DNA from: Apostichopus parvimensis
Taxonomy: Eukaryota; Echinodermata; Holothuroidea; Aspidochirotida; Stichopodidae
Direction of reading: 5' to 3'
Assembly: GCA_000934455.1 (NCBI GenBank)
Contig: KN882207.1
Span: forward strand, 534,347 to 586,528
Length of the DNA: 52,182 bases
Every line of letters begins with the position of its first letter. Position 1 is the stretch's first letter. Shown here piece after piece: positions 37,799 through 49,612 of the stretch. Made by a program: the position numbers and the translations under genes. The notes below the pieces were generated by a model. It saw nothing but the letters and a program-made list of their open reading frames with translations. It was not told where the DNA came from and searched no databases.

Positions 37799-40700
37799 CT
37801 GCAAAACACCAAGCAAAAGTAAAAAGCACAAAGATAAATGATTGTGTGAAAACTAAACATAACTGTCTAATGTAATGTATTCTGCCAAATGAAAACATTA
37901 GTACATGTCCCACGGTATATTTACTAAATTGTTACATTCAGAGTCACAAATCATTAACACCACAGCACAGAATGCTAAATTTCAAAACAAATAAATAACA
38001 TATTTTGACTACAACACTTATTGAGGGTTAGTCTAATATGCATACCAACTTCTGAGATAAAACTATTTTTAATGCTGAGTCATTCAATGGGCTAATGATC
38101 GTATGAGCAAACAATTTTCTGTGGAAAGAAATATTTCAGAATGCTGACAAGCTACAATGCGATACTTACCCACATTAAAAATGACTTACTTGGTGGGATG
38201 TGATTGACAAAGACATTTATAAACCCATCACAAGTTGCTCAAAGTGATGGTTTCCATTGACTACGGAAACACTGAAACCCACACAAGTTTCTTTAAGTGA
38301 TGGATCCATTTTAACTACATTCACAGAAACACTGAAACCCACACAAAGTTGCTTGAATGATGGATCCATTTACCTACATTCACAGCAACACTAACACCCA
38401 CACCAATCACTTTAAGTGATGGATCCATTTTCTAAGATTCATGGATACATTGAAACCCACACAAGTTTCTTTAAGTGATGGATCCATCTACTTACACTCA
38501 AAGCAACACTAACACTCACACAAGTTGCTATAAGTCATGGATCCATTTACTTACATTCACAGCAACACTAACACCCACACAAGTTGCTTTAAGTGATTTA
38601 CTTATGTTTTAAGTGATTTACTTACATTCACAAATACACTGAAACTCACACATAATGCGTTAAGTGTTGGATCCATTTACTTACATTCACAGATACACTG
38701 AAACTAACACAAGTTGCTTTAAGTGATGGATTCATTTACTTACATTCATAGCATCATCAACACCCACACAAGTTCCTTTAAGCGAGGGATCCATTTATGT
38801 ACAACGGCCAGGGACTAGTACCAACATTCTACTCTCATTCTTCATGTTCTATGCTTTCATACATGTGTGTTACCATCCTTGCATGCCAATGCTTTTGAAG
38901 GAAGTCATACAATCATTCCAAAACTGTAGTCTGACAGGAGGATACAAATGCATTCAAAATTATAGAAAACTGACTTTTTTATTGCAGTTGTTTTGTGCTG
39001 AAAACAATGATGATGCAGCTTAAAGGCGAGGTAAGGGGATAGGGTTGAGGGGGAGATTTTGCTTGATGTAGTATGAACAAACTGAGTAAATCCAAGCTTT
39101 CAATAGGAATTGACAAGACAAATGGCTAAACTCACAATCATAAAATTTAAACGGTATTTGTTGGTATGCTAACAAGTATAGTAGAAAGATGACCTACTTT
39201 TGTCTGTGTTTCAAGAGGAAGTCAGATTTTTCGGGAAACGTCCTGATGTAAGTCTGGTACGAGGACCAAGTTTTGATGTATCCAATCATATCATCCACTG
39301 ACATCACAGCTTCCATAACCACACTGTCATCCCTTGGAAATAACAGACAAAACCAAACATTGAATTGAATAAACCAACAACAAATTCCCCAAAATTTGTA
39401 TTTCAGCAGTACTGTTGCCTCACATTTTACATGAATGCTACATTTTCCCCAAATCATAGGGATAACAGTCAACAACGTCACTTACAAACTGCAAGCATTT
39501 AGACTTAATTATCATGCCAAAAATGTCTTCTTTTTTTACATTTCTTTTCCTAATTTTATTTTATTTACTTTAAGTTTGCTAGATTGGAGGAGGAGGAGGA
39601 GGAGGAGGAGGAGGAGGAGGAGGAGAAGGAGGGGGGCAAAATGTCAACTTCTCAGTCTATAGGCCTTGCTGTTAAGTTTTAAGGTAATAAATATAACCAT
39701 CACATGTGCTAAACAAGTAAAATAATGGTCATTCATCCTCAAACGCTCAACAAACATTTCACTGAGTTCCTAATAACGTTTCACAGGGATTAATTTAGGG
39801 TTCAATGTTTGTGTAGCAAATTTAGCCATTCTAACAGCTCCGAGTATTGTCTCTTGCTAAACACTTTGGTTCCTTTGTCTCAAACTGCTATACATTGGTT
39901 GCACTTGTATAGCAATTTCACTATTTTGCATACAAGTTTGGTGATGCATTACCGAATAAATTATGCCCTGTTATATATCACTGGGACAATTCCTTGTCTA
40001 AGTGAATACTTCTCAATGGCTGTGCATAATTTGTACAATCAAGCCCAACAGGGAAGAATTTTTTGAAACGTTTGCTCATTACATAAAGTTTGCGACCAAT
40101 ACGGAATACCTGCAGTGCGCTGTACTAAATATTAAATTCTGGTAACTCTACAAAAGTTTATCTTTTAAATATGAGTAAACAACACCACACAGGGATGAAG
40201 AAGTAGATAAACTTAGCAGTAAATCACCTAACAAAATCAACATTTCCTATTAAAATTTGGACTACTATTGATCCAAATGAATGTACCCTCCTTTTAACAT
40301 TGATCATCTAAGGGTAGCAAGCACAATTTTTGCTTCATCTGAAGCAGCTTTTTACATCCTTTTCTATCATTTTCTCAACCTCATTGACCCCACGATGCCA
40401 TAACGACTACATAACTAGCTTATCTATTCAAATCTAACTTCAAATGGCGGAATAAAAGTTGAAAATTATAAAACTTTGAACGTTGATTTTGTCAAAGATA
40501 TTTTCTGTTAGGATCGCAATAAACCCACCCATATTATAAATATTTAAATTCAATGAACGCCATTGAATAATGAGGTAAGTAATTTCCCCAACCCAGTTCA
40601 CCATATGAACTACAACACCATGCTTTTATATGTGTACAGTGTGTATACATGGCTGTGATACCAACGCGGCAAATGTTTGGATTGCTGTGAATAAATCTAT

Positions 40701-43700
40701 TTTAAAGGGAGTGAAGACTCGCGCCTAAAGAAACGTCTGATGCCGGTAATCTGACCTAGTTTGAATGAGGTGTAACAGAAGTGTTAGACACCACCATCGA
40801 TCCCAGAAAATACACACACAGCCAGCTACCCTCAGTAATTAGACACTAGTGTACTTAGCTATTCACTGATTGGTTGAAATTCAAACTAGTGGATTTGGGG
40901 AATGGTATGCGATTAATTTTAAACGAGGAATATGTCAGAAGACACTGTACTCATTATTTGCAGAAGTCCTTTACTTACTTGCCAATTAATTCTCTTGGCA
41001 GCGAAAATACTTGGCTACTATATTAGTTTGCTGTTTTGTGAAGAATACATGTAAAAAACTCGAGGGACATGTTAAAAGCGTGGGAACATGGCAAAAAAAA
41101 CACAAAAAAGCTGCTTAAATTAAAACTGAGGCTCCATTGCTGATGGAATAAGTGACAAGGTTTCCTTCAACCCTCCTCCCCCTCCTCAAAACACATGATA
41201 ATTAAGAAACACAGAATTTGAATTATGTATTCTGTAAAGACCTCCCTCTACAGCAGCTATTTCACATTTGTTTGTCAGCTTCCAAAAATATTTAACTTGT
41301 TTTAATAGTGAGTATTACTCCCAAGGTAAGTTTTCAAGGGAACAAATAGATTTTGTTTTATCAAATGAACATTAATTTGTGGACAATTAATGATTAAGTT
41401 CCATTCATGTTTATGTAAATCCATTCATTTTTGAAGACAAAGTGGCCCATTGACCCTGAAGTTTGTCAGGGGGAGTGGGTGGAGGGAGGGGAGGAGTGGG
41501 TGGAGGGAGGGAGGGAGGGGAAGGAATGGGTGGAGGGTGCGGAAGGAGGGGGTGGGGGAGAAGTGTCAAAATGTTTAAACAAAAATTCACCAAAGATGGT
41601 AGCCTAGAGTGCATGATTTTCAGTTGAGGCAGGTTAGAGAGAAAAATGCTTCATAAATATAAATCACATATCTAAAGCAAAATTGCAAATTAACATCATT
41701 TTTCTTCCCAAATGTTCTTCCTTACTTGGAATGACCTTTGATGAACCTGCATTGCATAGTTAACAATTATTATTTATTAATATGTTACACTATATTATTA
41801 TTACTAAGAATTAAACATAAGATTTACTCAAAGTAAGAACCCTTACCTCTTAGATTCTCTGAATGGTACCTGGATATTACAATACAGATTATCAACATGA
41901 TATCTCCGTTTATCCCAGTGAGGCCCTAAAATATCCTTGTAAATCTATCAAGAGATAAAACAAACAAAATTCTTGCCTGACGAAAAGTGAAAACCATATC
42001 CCGACAGATATCAAAATATATGTATTAAGTTTGGTGAAATTTTATTCAGCATATGGGCAACAGAAGAATGAATGCAATCCTCATCGCCATTAAACTGAAA
42101 ATGTCTTTCATTTTTGGCATTGTCTACAAGACAAAGGAAATATGCTCAGAGCGGCTTCTCTTTTGACAGACATCTTGAGTATAAAGACAGCTTAAAAAAT
42201 ATTCTAAATGTATTACAATTTCATGGAGGAAATATGAGGAAAAAATAAATTATTGATGGAGTAAATGTTTCATAAATATATTGCATTATCACATCATCAT
42301 AACAATAATAATAACAATGGCATTTCTATAGCCCTCACTTCTATAGAAACTATATGCAGTGGCGTTTACAAAAACACTACTACACCCTAAAACAGAACTA
42401 GTGAAATGCAACCTGGAACAGATGTGTTTTAAGGTTGCTCCTAAAACTCATGAAGGAACAACACAACTGAATTTCAGTGGGTAAGCTGTTCCACTTCCTT
42501 GGACCTGCCACAAAAAAAGCCTGATCACCGAAGGTCTGAAGTTGTCCTAGTTCTCGGAACAACATAATTAGTTCCAGCCCTAAGAGAATACCCACTTTCC
42601 TTTTTAATAAAATAATTTGCCTTCATACACCCGCTGCGATCCCGTTCCTCAATTAAAACCTAAGTGACCTTATATAGAGTAAAAATTTGACATTGGGAAT
42701 TTTGTGATGGCAGTTCAAACTACCTGTGTGTAGAATGTTTGTAACATACTGGAATTGCTGCCACCCAACCCAAACATCCTTCACAAGGTGCAATTTCTGA
42801 TGCATAAATGCCACGAGCCAGTGGTATAATATACCACCATTTTAGAAAAACAAACTGTCTGAAAATAAGATCTGTTTTCTTAATTTACTGCAATCCCATC
42901 ATTGTCCCTGAAATGAGGCATAAGCTTCAATCCAGTCAAAAATGAAAGATTTCATCCAGTTTTAGGACAAACAAAATTTTGTTTATCAGACTAAATGGTT
43001 ATTTAACTCCCTGATAATCTAAGTGGGGATCACAACTGTTTTTAGGATTGCCAGAAAATTTTGGATGATTGCCAAAAAAACTTAGAAATGAAAGCAAGAA
43101 ATTGCAGGATATTTGTGAGAAAAGAAAATGTTGAACATCAATTACTTCAAAAGTTACAAAATATTGTGTAACCATTTTGCAACTTAAAAATGACATAAAA
43201 GTTTTTCAATTTCAGGGGAGGGAGGTACTTCCCCCCTGTATCCCTTTGCCCAGTCCACAACACCCCCCCCCCCCTTGGTTGCAAAATTATGAGGTGACAA
43301 TTTGGGTTACCAAGTAAGAAAGATTGTATACCAAGGATTTAACAAAGTCCTTAGGAGCAACCAAAACTGGCTGTTACCACGTAGAACTCTGTTAATGTGG
43401 TATTCAATGATGTGAAAATATTCCTTATTATAAATATTTTTGGTCAAAAGTGACACAAAGTCAGGATGCAACGAAAACTCATGTTTCCTTCCCTTTGCAA
43501 CAAATCAAAAACCCAGAAATTTTCATAACCAGACTGTTTCACGGTTTACTGCGAAACCTATGCAATAATAAGGACATTAATGATATCCTACTTGCTGTAT
43601 GTTAGGACTAACAATTGTAACTCTTGTAAAATGTATGCTAACATCAACCATGAATTGCAGAGTTTTACGGAAAATTACAAATCGCGGGTGAGCGTATCAC

Positions 43701-46700
43701 CAAAAGTGAACACTCAGGACAAAAGATGTTCTCTTTGTGGTAAACAAAACTTTCCATAAGTAGCCATGAAATTCAGAATTCTTCCAAAAGAAAAAAGAAA
43801 GAAATTCCTCAGTTCCCAGCCTTCACCCCAAAATTCATGGACTTTCAAAACAACGGAAAGAGGGTTTTTTCCCTTTTCCCCACTTTTGCTGTTTTTTTTT
43901 CAGACCGTGTGAAAACGATGAAACATGAAGCATATCTTTATGAGATTTATTGATTCAAAACAGCAAATCTAGAAAGCCAATCCTGAAAGTTTCCATTGAT
44001 TTAAATGTGTAACTTTCATGATGAATTTTTCTTTGTTATGCAACATTATATTCATATTTAAATATCGTATAGCAATGCTTGCAAAGACTTTACACAAGAA
44101 ACTATCAATTCATATATGATATAGGTTTATTTGTACGCTTTGGCTGTCCATGAAAGTTGAAATCAACTGGCTAGGTACCTTTAAGTATTCCTGATGCATG
44201 GATGTTTGTATACCTTCATCTGGTACATACGGAAGGTTGACGCCATACCCATACACAGCTACACAGCCTTGATGTTTCAGGGTCCTTGAGGCTTCCTTGT
44301 AGAACTTGTCGGCATTAAACCAGTGTAGGGACTGAGCACAAGTTATCAAATCTATCGAATGGTCTGAGAATGGAATTTCCTCTGCGCTACCCTGCCTACA
44401 TGACAAGAAATAAAATCAAACAGACTTCAGATCATACTTTAAGTAGTCAACTTCATTTTTGCATGTTTTCTTTTAAAATATCAGATTTGTTTTTTAAGTT
44501 TCACTACCAAGTCAATTAAAGGCACACAATAAGCCTCAGCAGCCAATTAAGCATGTGCAACCTGGTAATGAAGCTCCATGAGCAGGGTATTATGATGTTG
44601 CACTATCCGGATGATGAATTGGACAGTCTGCTGGTACCATATCATAAGTGCATGAGGAGAGTCATACAACACCTTCAAACATATATATGTTTCTTAAAAG
44701 TCAAGCAAATTGATATCACTAGACATAAACCTGCAAGATCTAGATATTAAAACATTGGATTATCTTTGTGGGTCACAAAACTTTCTTGTATTGGGTTAAG
44801 AGCTTTAATAAACCTCTGTAATTTGGAGTATGCCAACAGCTAATTATCATATTAATTATTGGAGAATATTAATAAGCTTGGTAAAAATCATATGATGCAT
44901 ATTCAGAAAACAAAGGCAAATCACAGCTTCAAGGAAGTTCACATGACTTATTAAAAGGCTGTTCACATCCATGATTTAAGGCAGTTCACATCCATTTTGT
45001 AGAGATGTTGTATCTTAGAGTTCACATGGTTTAAGGCAGTTCACATCTGTTTTTCAGATATTGTGTATCCTAGGTTCATATGACTTACTGTAAGGCTGTT
45101 CACATCCATGATTTAAGGCAGTTCACATCCAATTTGTTGTATCCTAGGGTTCACATGGTTTAAGGCAGTTCACATGTTTCTTTGATATTTGGTATCCTTG
45201 GGTTCACATCACTTACTGTAAGGCTGTTCACATCCATTAAGTGAAGGCAGTTCAAATCCAACTTTTAGATATGTTGTATCTTAGGGTTTACATGGTTTAT
45301 AAAAGGTAGTTCACATCTATTTTGTATCTATTTTGTATCCTAGGGTTCACATGACTTACTGTAAGGCTGTTCACATCCATGATTCAAAGAAGTTCACATC
45401 CATTACGTAGAGATGTTGTATCCTAAGGTTCACATGGTTTAAGGCAGTTTACATCTGTTTCTTAGATATTTGGTATCCTTGGGTTCACATGACTTACTGT
45501 AAGGCTGTTCACATCCATGATTCAAAGAAGTTCACACCCATTACGTAGAGATGTTGTATCTTAGGGTTCACATGGTTTAAGGCTAAAAGACATCTAAGAC
45601 TTAAAGCAATTGACATCCATTTTGTAGAGATGTTGTATCCTAGGGTTCACATGGTTTTTGAACGGCAGTTTTACATCTGTTTCTTAGATATTTTGTATCC
45701 TAGGGTTCAAATGATTCCATAGCTCATCTGCCTGGCTCAATTTTGAACTAGTTAACTAGATTGCACTGCAAGATTAGAAACTATTTTTCCAAAAGAACCA
45801 ATACTTTGCCAACCATTTACAAACCATTTTTAAGGAAGTATAAAATCACAAAACCTAAAGTGTCTATAGGATGACAAGTTCAACAGGATGCAAAAAAAAA
45901 TAAGTATTTAGCTTTTTGAAATTTGTTTGCCAAGTATTTCACCAAACCTGAAGACTAATACACATGGCATTTCATCAAACTAATACATCAATTCTCTGTC
46001 GTTATCAAACAGGTAATGGTTCCGTTACATTACATGTGAAATAATTCATCGTTCAGACACTTGTTAAAATTAGAACTAATCACATGCAAAGTAAACATCA
46101 AAGATTGTTACAAAACCTTTGACTTTTTCTTCATTAATGAAATGTAACTTAACTTAATTGGTCGAGCTAGATAAATAACATTTTAAGGGATTTTAGTGTC
46201 CGCTTACTGATACTGAATATTTAGTTCAAAGAGCTGCTTAAAATTTAACATTAATTGCTAAATTTTTTGGCGTCTTTTGCTAGAAGCACATCTAATGCTA
46301 ATAGACGAATAGAACAAGAAACATTGTATGGTAACCATATACCTGGATACAGATCTTAAGAAAAGTACATCACAACTAAATTATCTTTAATACTGCAACT
46401 CCAAAATAATTTTCACAAAAAAGCAGTTATTTTGAACATTCTCTAGTCACAAAACGAACGCATCCAATTTTCTTCTAACCTGTAAGTGAGATTTTCTTCC
46501 ACCGATTTACTCTGAGCCTGAGATATTTGAACTTGGCTGACGTCGAGTCCAACGACTTGCTTGAAATGAGGAGCGAGGGATCTTGAACTCTGACCCGATC
46601 CACAGCCAATGTCTACTGCCAATTCCAAAGGGGCGGAATGCTACAATACGAAAAATATAAAGAGTAGACAAATACGTATCATGATTCATGAATGGTCACC

Positions 46701-47169
46701 AATTAACCTTCTGATGAATAATGAAAAAAGCAAAAAAGTAAAATCGTAACGCAATTATGAGTATGTCGTGTGTTTATTTACAAGGAAACTTGAAAGAACA
46801 GAAAGTATTCAAGAAAACAGTCTTAAAAACCAATCTCGGAAAAAAGTAAAACTGGCCGAATAGATCGGTAAAGAACATCACAGAGAAATGTTTCAATCAA
46901 TTTGGCAGAAGGAATTAGCCATATATCCTAAACCTTGAAATTAATGACTGATTTTTCTCTTTCAACAGGTAAAATAAAAGGATTATTTATCTCTAGGTTA
47001 TTCTGCATATGAATACCTTCACTTACTTGAGTAATACATCACTAACCTTTTCCGACAAGAATGACAGAATTTTCTGTATCACGCTTTTGGGGTATGTTGG
47101 TCTGAATTTGCTGTACAGCTTGGCATGTGAAGCGGCCTCAAAGAGTCTAGGTCCAGCACCAGAAGTCAT
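37687..47169 (-). CDS. Class I SAM-dependent methyltransferase (Methyltransf_11, trans-aconitate-methyltransferase-like), complete
   Basis: The product is probably a soluble enzyme that transfers a methyl group from S-adenosylmethionine to a small acceptor; the substrate cannot be told from sequence. Six coding exons (47169-47047, 46640-46480, 44395-44179, 41944-41847, 39332-39198, 37798-37687) join in phase with GT-AG introns to give 281 residues and TAA, near the usual family length. The family start RLFEAASHAKLYSKFRPTYP is at residues 8-27. Motif I, VDIGCGSG, is at 50-57; the acidic end of strand 2 is GLD at 72-74; motif II, SIDLITCAQSLHWF, is at 108-121; the family-specific ILGPHWDKRR is at 172-181; and the last strand is GPIFILLGRNS near the C-terminus. 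The ATG lies 18 bases inside its exon, so a 5' UTR exon must exist upstream. It resembles the group named after Dictyostelium DDB_G0268948 and yeast Tmt1/Crg1. The family call is firm; the reaction is not known. Confidence 0.93.
37799..39197. other. Methyltransferase intron 5
   Basis: This intron holds a 59-base tandem array (38215-38805). Nothing else was recognised. Confidence 0.7.
38215..38805. repeat. Tandem array, period about 59-60 bases, with GGATCC in most units
   Basis: GGATCC or a one-base variant recurs at 38302, 38362, 38421, 38480, 38539, 38669, 38728 and 38787. Units contain TTACATTCACAGCAACAC and CACACAAGTTGCTTTAAGTG. One unit near 38600 has lost the site. Confidence 0.93.
39198..39332 (-). 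CDS. Methyltransferase exon (residues 200-245)
   Basis: The exon is 135 bases; acceptor GTTATTTCCAAG and donor CAAAA/GTAGGT. It begins by completing Arg200 and encodes SVDDMIGYIKTWSSYQTY, a helix typical of the family. Reading through the donor would meet a stop one codon later; using the GT at 39197-39196 keeps the frame into the last exon. Confidence 0.88.
39584..39633. repeat. (GGA)n microsatellite
   Basis: About 14 GGA/GAG units on the plus strand, which create a poly-Arg open frame that is not a gene. Confidence 0.95.
40702..40857 (+). repeat. Interspersed repeat of about 155 bases, copy 2
   Basis: Same family and orientation as 13873-14029, beginning TTAAAGGGAGTGAAGAC and ending TTAGACACTAGTGTAC. 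The best-conserved part is the central 85 bases. Confidence 0.85.
41469..41560. repeat. G-rich tract (GGGAGGGAGTGGGTGGA)
   Basis: About 90 bases of GGGAG and GGGTGGA units on the plus strand with many runs of three or more guanines. Confidence 0.9.
41847..41944 (-). CDS. Methyltransferase exon with family-specific GPHWDKRR (residues 168-200)
   Basis: The exon is 98 bases and starts in phase 0 after ATCTCTTGATAG; it ends AAG AG/GTAAGG with two bases of a codon. It encodes IYKDILGPHWDKRR and a following HVDNLY block, which is characteristic of this methyltransferase subgroup and lies over the active-site lid. Confidence 0.9.
41945..44178. other. Methyltransferase intron 3
   Basis: This intron contains a LINE 3' fragment (42290-42595) and a poly(C) run (43263-43275) within a C/G-rich patch that looks like the edge of an old repeat. 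Nothing else was recognised. Confidence 0.65.
42290..42595 (-). mobile_element. 3' end of a non-LTR retrotransposon (CR1/L2-like)
   Basis: The minus strand encodes GDQAFFVAGPRKWNSLPTEI and then SFRSNLKTHLF, the usual C-terminal tail of CR1/L2-type reverse transcriptase proteins, followed by a stop. About 70 bases on is a tail with GGCTATAGAAATGCCATTG and (TTATTA), typical of the 3' ends of these elements. The rest of the ORF is absent, as in 5'-truncated copies. Confidence 0.75.
44179..44395 (-). CDS. Methyltransferase exon with motif II (residues 95-167)
   Basis: The exon is 217 bases, with acceptor CTTGTCATGTAG and donor AAAG/GTACCT. Its first base completes the Arg codon left open by the previous exon. 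It contains the GSAEEIPF motif (adenine-binding strand 3), SIDLITCAQSLHWF and a short VAVYGYG strand. Confidence 0.93.
44396..46479. other. Methyltransferase intron 2
   Basis: This intron holds a long tandem array (44935-45720). A 65-codon plus-strand frame at 44553 has no recognisable domain. Confidence 0.65.
44935..45720. repeat. Tandem array, period about 128-143 bases, TTCACAT-rich
   Basis: The block CTTACTGTAAGGCTGTTCAC recurs at 45084, 45212, 45355 and 45493, with a variant at 44948. Each unit also holds GGTTTAAGGCAGTTCACATC and GTATCCTAGGGTTCACATG, so it is built from three or four related sub-units. Confidence 0.92.
46480..46640 (-). CDS. Methyltransferase exon with SAM-binding motif I (residues 42-95)
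   Basis: The exon is 161 bases, with acceptor TCGTATTGTAG and donor TTACAG/GTTAGA, and leaves two bases of a codon. It carries LAVDIGCGSGQSS, the glycine-rich SAM loop, and GLDVS, whose Asp is expected to bind the ribose hydroxyls of SAM. Confidence 0.93.
46641..47046. other. Methyltransferase intron 1 of the coding part
   Basis: A 406-base intron with GT-AG borders; nothing else was seen in it. Confidence 0.85.
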
Positions 47170-47187
47170 CGTGTCTGGCCTTTGATG
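47047..47187 (-). CDS. Methyltransferase exon with start codon (residues 1-41)
   Basis: The acceptor TTTTAATCTACAG precedes 47187; 18 UTR bases precede the ATG at 47169-47167; the exon ends at 47047 in AAAAG/GTTAGT, phase 0. It encodes the family N-terminus with RLFEAASH and KFRPTYP. Confidence 0.88.
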
Positions 47188-49169
47188 CTGTAGATTAAAA
47201 GTAAATGTATGCAACATTACTCCCGGTGCAGGCAACCAGACAATATTCCAAATCTTTTCATAAAGCTTAACTGAAGGAGACAAATTCCAAATGTTACTAT
47301 ATTTACATTGCATTCCTAACTGATGAAACCTTTTCTGACAAATATTTCAATTTCAGCATTTGAAAGTAAAAATGTTCATTCCTGTCGACAATATTTGTAC
47401 AGCATTTACAAACATATAAATACAGTACCTGAAGTACTGAGCCTTATCTTACATGATCGCTACACTGTCTAAACTAAAGCCTTTCATGTATCGAACTCAA
47501 AATGAGGTCATTGTTAGTGTAATAGTTCATCCCATGCAACATCTCCAAACTAGAAAAGTGCAGGACTTTCCCATTCCATGATACATAATTAGCATAATAA
47601 TCAAGTTATATCAATTTGTACTTTTAAGAAAAGTCACCTGAGACAGAGCTGGCACACAAAAAGCAAAACTACTTGGTCCACTTACCCTCAACCCCAGTCC
47701 CCTTACATTGATATTGTAAACCATAAAGAACTAACCTATTGTCAGCAGATGTTGACTAAGGAATAGTTGAGAGAGGGGGTGTAGAAATAGCACCAAACAT
47801 TATGAGAATCAATTCTCATCACTAAGACATTTCATAAATTTCTTTCAAGATTTCATGAGAATATGTCACGTGTTAGTTTGGATAGAACAGTGTGAAAATT
47901 CTTTAAAGTCTCAATACGTGTAACTTGCTGATGAATTTCGGAAAACAAACTTCTGAAGCAGATTCAAAGTTTCTTATTCTAAATTGCACACTGACTAGGT
48001 GGGTTTAATGAAGAAAAGCTGTCGCAATCAAAAAGAAAGAAATTTATTTTCTGTTGGCCCTTATGGCGATAACGATTTAAAACCGTAAAATCACTGCGAC
48101 CCCCATGTACCAGCATGTTCATAACACAAATGTAACCCTATATACTCGTATTGTCTTTTTTTACCCAATTTCACAGCGGAAATGTCTGAAAACACCTGTT
48201 TATTCCTTGCAATGGAAGGAAATGACACAATTTTGCAAGCTACATCTGCAAGACCGTAAGAAAGATATATACTAGATTGGGAGATTTAGAATCATAATAT
48301 TTCAACTAGAATCATAATATTCCAACTAGGTGGATTCATATGGAGAGATGCTGTTTCTCAAGTTAGTAGATTTTTGGTGATCAAACTGACCATAATTATG
48401 TGCTATTCAGTTATTTACAGCAGTACAGTAGGCTGCCCAAGATATATACTGCCTAAACAATTGTTGATCAATTTGTAACCCCAGTTTTCATTTATACTCA
48501 GTATGTATTTGTTACAAAATTATTTTGATATGAATGGCTGATTAATAGAAATTTACTTCATTAGTAGGTTAATGTTGCAAGACCCTGCCAGCTAAGGTTC
48601 CAAAAGGCAAGAAACCCAAAGAATACATGGAAAACAGCTCAAGTAGAAAGCACTTTGTCAGTTTAATTGTAAAGTCACTAGCTCAAACGCTTTGAGCAAA
48701 GCAAAATTACAATAGTACCAAAATTAATTAACTTAACTTACTCAAGATAAAGGCACATCCTCATGTCCAGGCAGCCAGGACAGCTCTGACTTACAGCTTA
48801 TAATTCAGTCCTGACCACCAAGGAGTAAACAAAGGAATGGAGCAGCAATGTAGTGGAATGTTGAAAGAGGAATATGAAATGTTAGTAAATTGAGGTGAGC
48901 ATGGAATGAAGGTTATTGGCATGCCTTAGCTAGATAAAAGGATGGAAAGTGTTGAAATGGTATAAGGAAAGTCTGAAATGGGTTAGCAACATTACAATTA
49001 GTCATACCTTCTTGCAAAACAAACACCATGAACATGTACAAAATCCCTCATGAATTGAAATTCCAATTTCGAGATTTTCAGCTAATTCACATGATCATAT
49101 TCAGACAATTGTCACATCTGGCATATTTTTGAACACTGATTTTCCAACTATTCAAGATTCAAGCCAATT

Positions 49170-49262
49170 ATAGAGGGAGGGGGATGAGACACCCCTCCCA
49201 CAATTATTGAGGGATGGGATGAGGCACCCCTCCCCCACATCCCTCATAGATACGTCCCTGTG
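49170..49262 (-). repeat. Repeat edge starting CAGGGACGTATCTATGAGG
   Basis: On the minus strand it reads CAGGGACGTATCTATGAGG followed by GGGGGAGGGGTG and CCTCATCCC. It resembles 51888-51940, which starts CAGGGACGTCGCTAGAGG and continues with G-runs and CTCACCCC. The pair probably shares a transposon end. Confidence 0.5.
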
Positions 49263-49369
49263 CTAACCTGTACGTTATTCACTCTATAAGCCCTAGTTTG
49301 AAAGTTTCAATAATTCACATGATATTGTGAATACCAATGGTGTTGAAACTCCTTGCCATTTTACCAAGT

Positions 49370-49612
49370 ACGTATGTATGTATGTATATGTGATCTTCCC
49401 GCAAGCAGGAACTCGCGAAAGAAACCATGGAGGCTTTTAGACTCGCAAGCTGACCGAAGCCAATCTCTCTGCACACATCCATTTAACGTCCATGTCGGGA
49501 AGTTGTTATTGAACAACACCCTTGCCAGACGACAAACATTGCTGTCGGCGGGGAATCGAACCGGGGATCTCATGACTGGGAGACGCCGGCGTTAACCACT
49601 AGGCTATACCTC
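49370..49612 (-). mobile_element. tRNA-derived SINE, copy 2
   Basis: On the minus strand the head is GGTATAGCCTAGTGGTTAAC, with an intact B box GGTTCGATTCC; the body carries GGCTTCGGTCAGCTTGCG and GAGTTCCTGCTTGCGGG; the tail is (CATA)n. It is the same family as 34738-35006. The intact B box means this copy could be mistaken for a tRNA gene. Confidence 0.87.

Larger units (their letters stand above)
39333..41846. other. Methyltransferase intron 4
   Basis: This intron contains a (GGA)n run, the second copy of the 155-base repeat (40702-40857) and a G-rich tract (41469-41560). Nothing else was recognised. Confidence 0.65.

Noticed and set aside
39560-39662. Poly-arginine frame
   Set aside because: It is a translation of the (GGA)n microsatellite.
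44935-45720. CRISPR-like array
   Set aside because: The repeats are contiguous and diverged, without unique spacers, in a eukaryotic intron.
49560-49612. tRNA gene on the minus strand
   Set aside because: A and B boxes are present but the cloverleaf is incomplete and the sequence continues into a shared SINE body.
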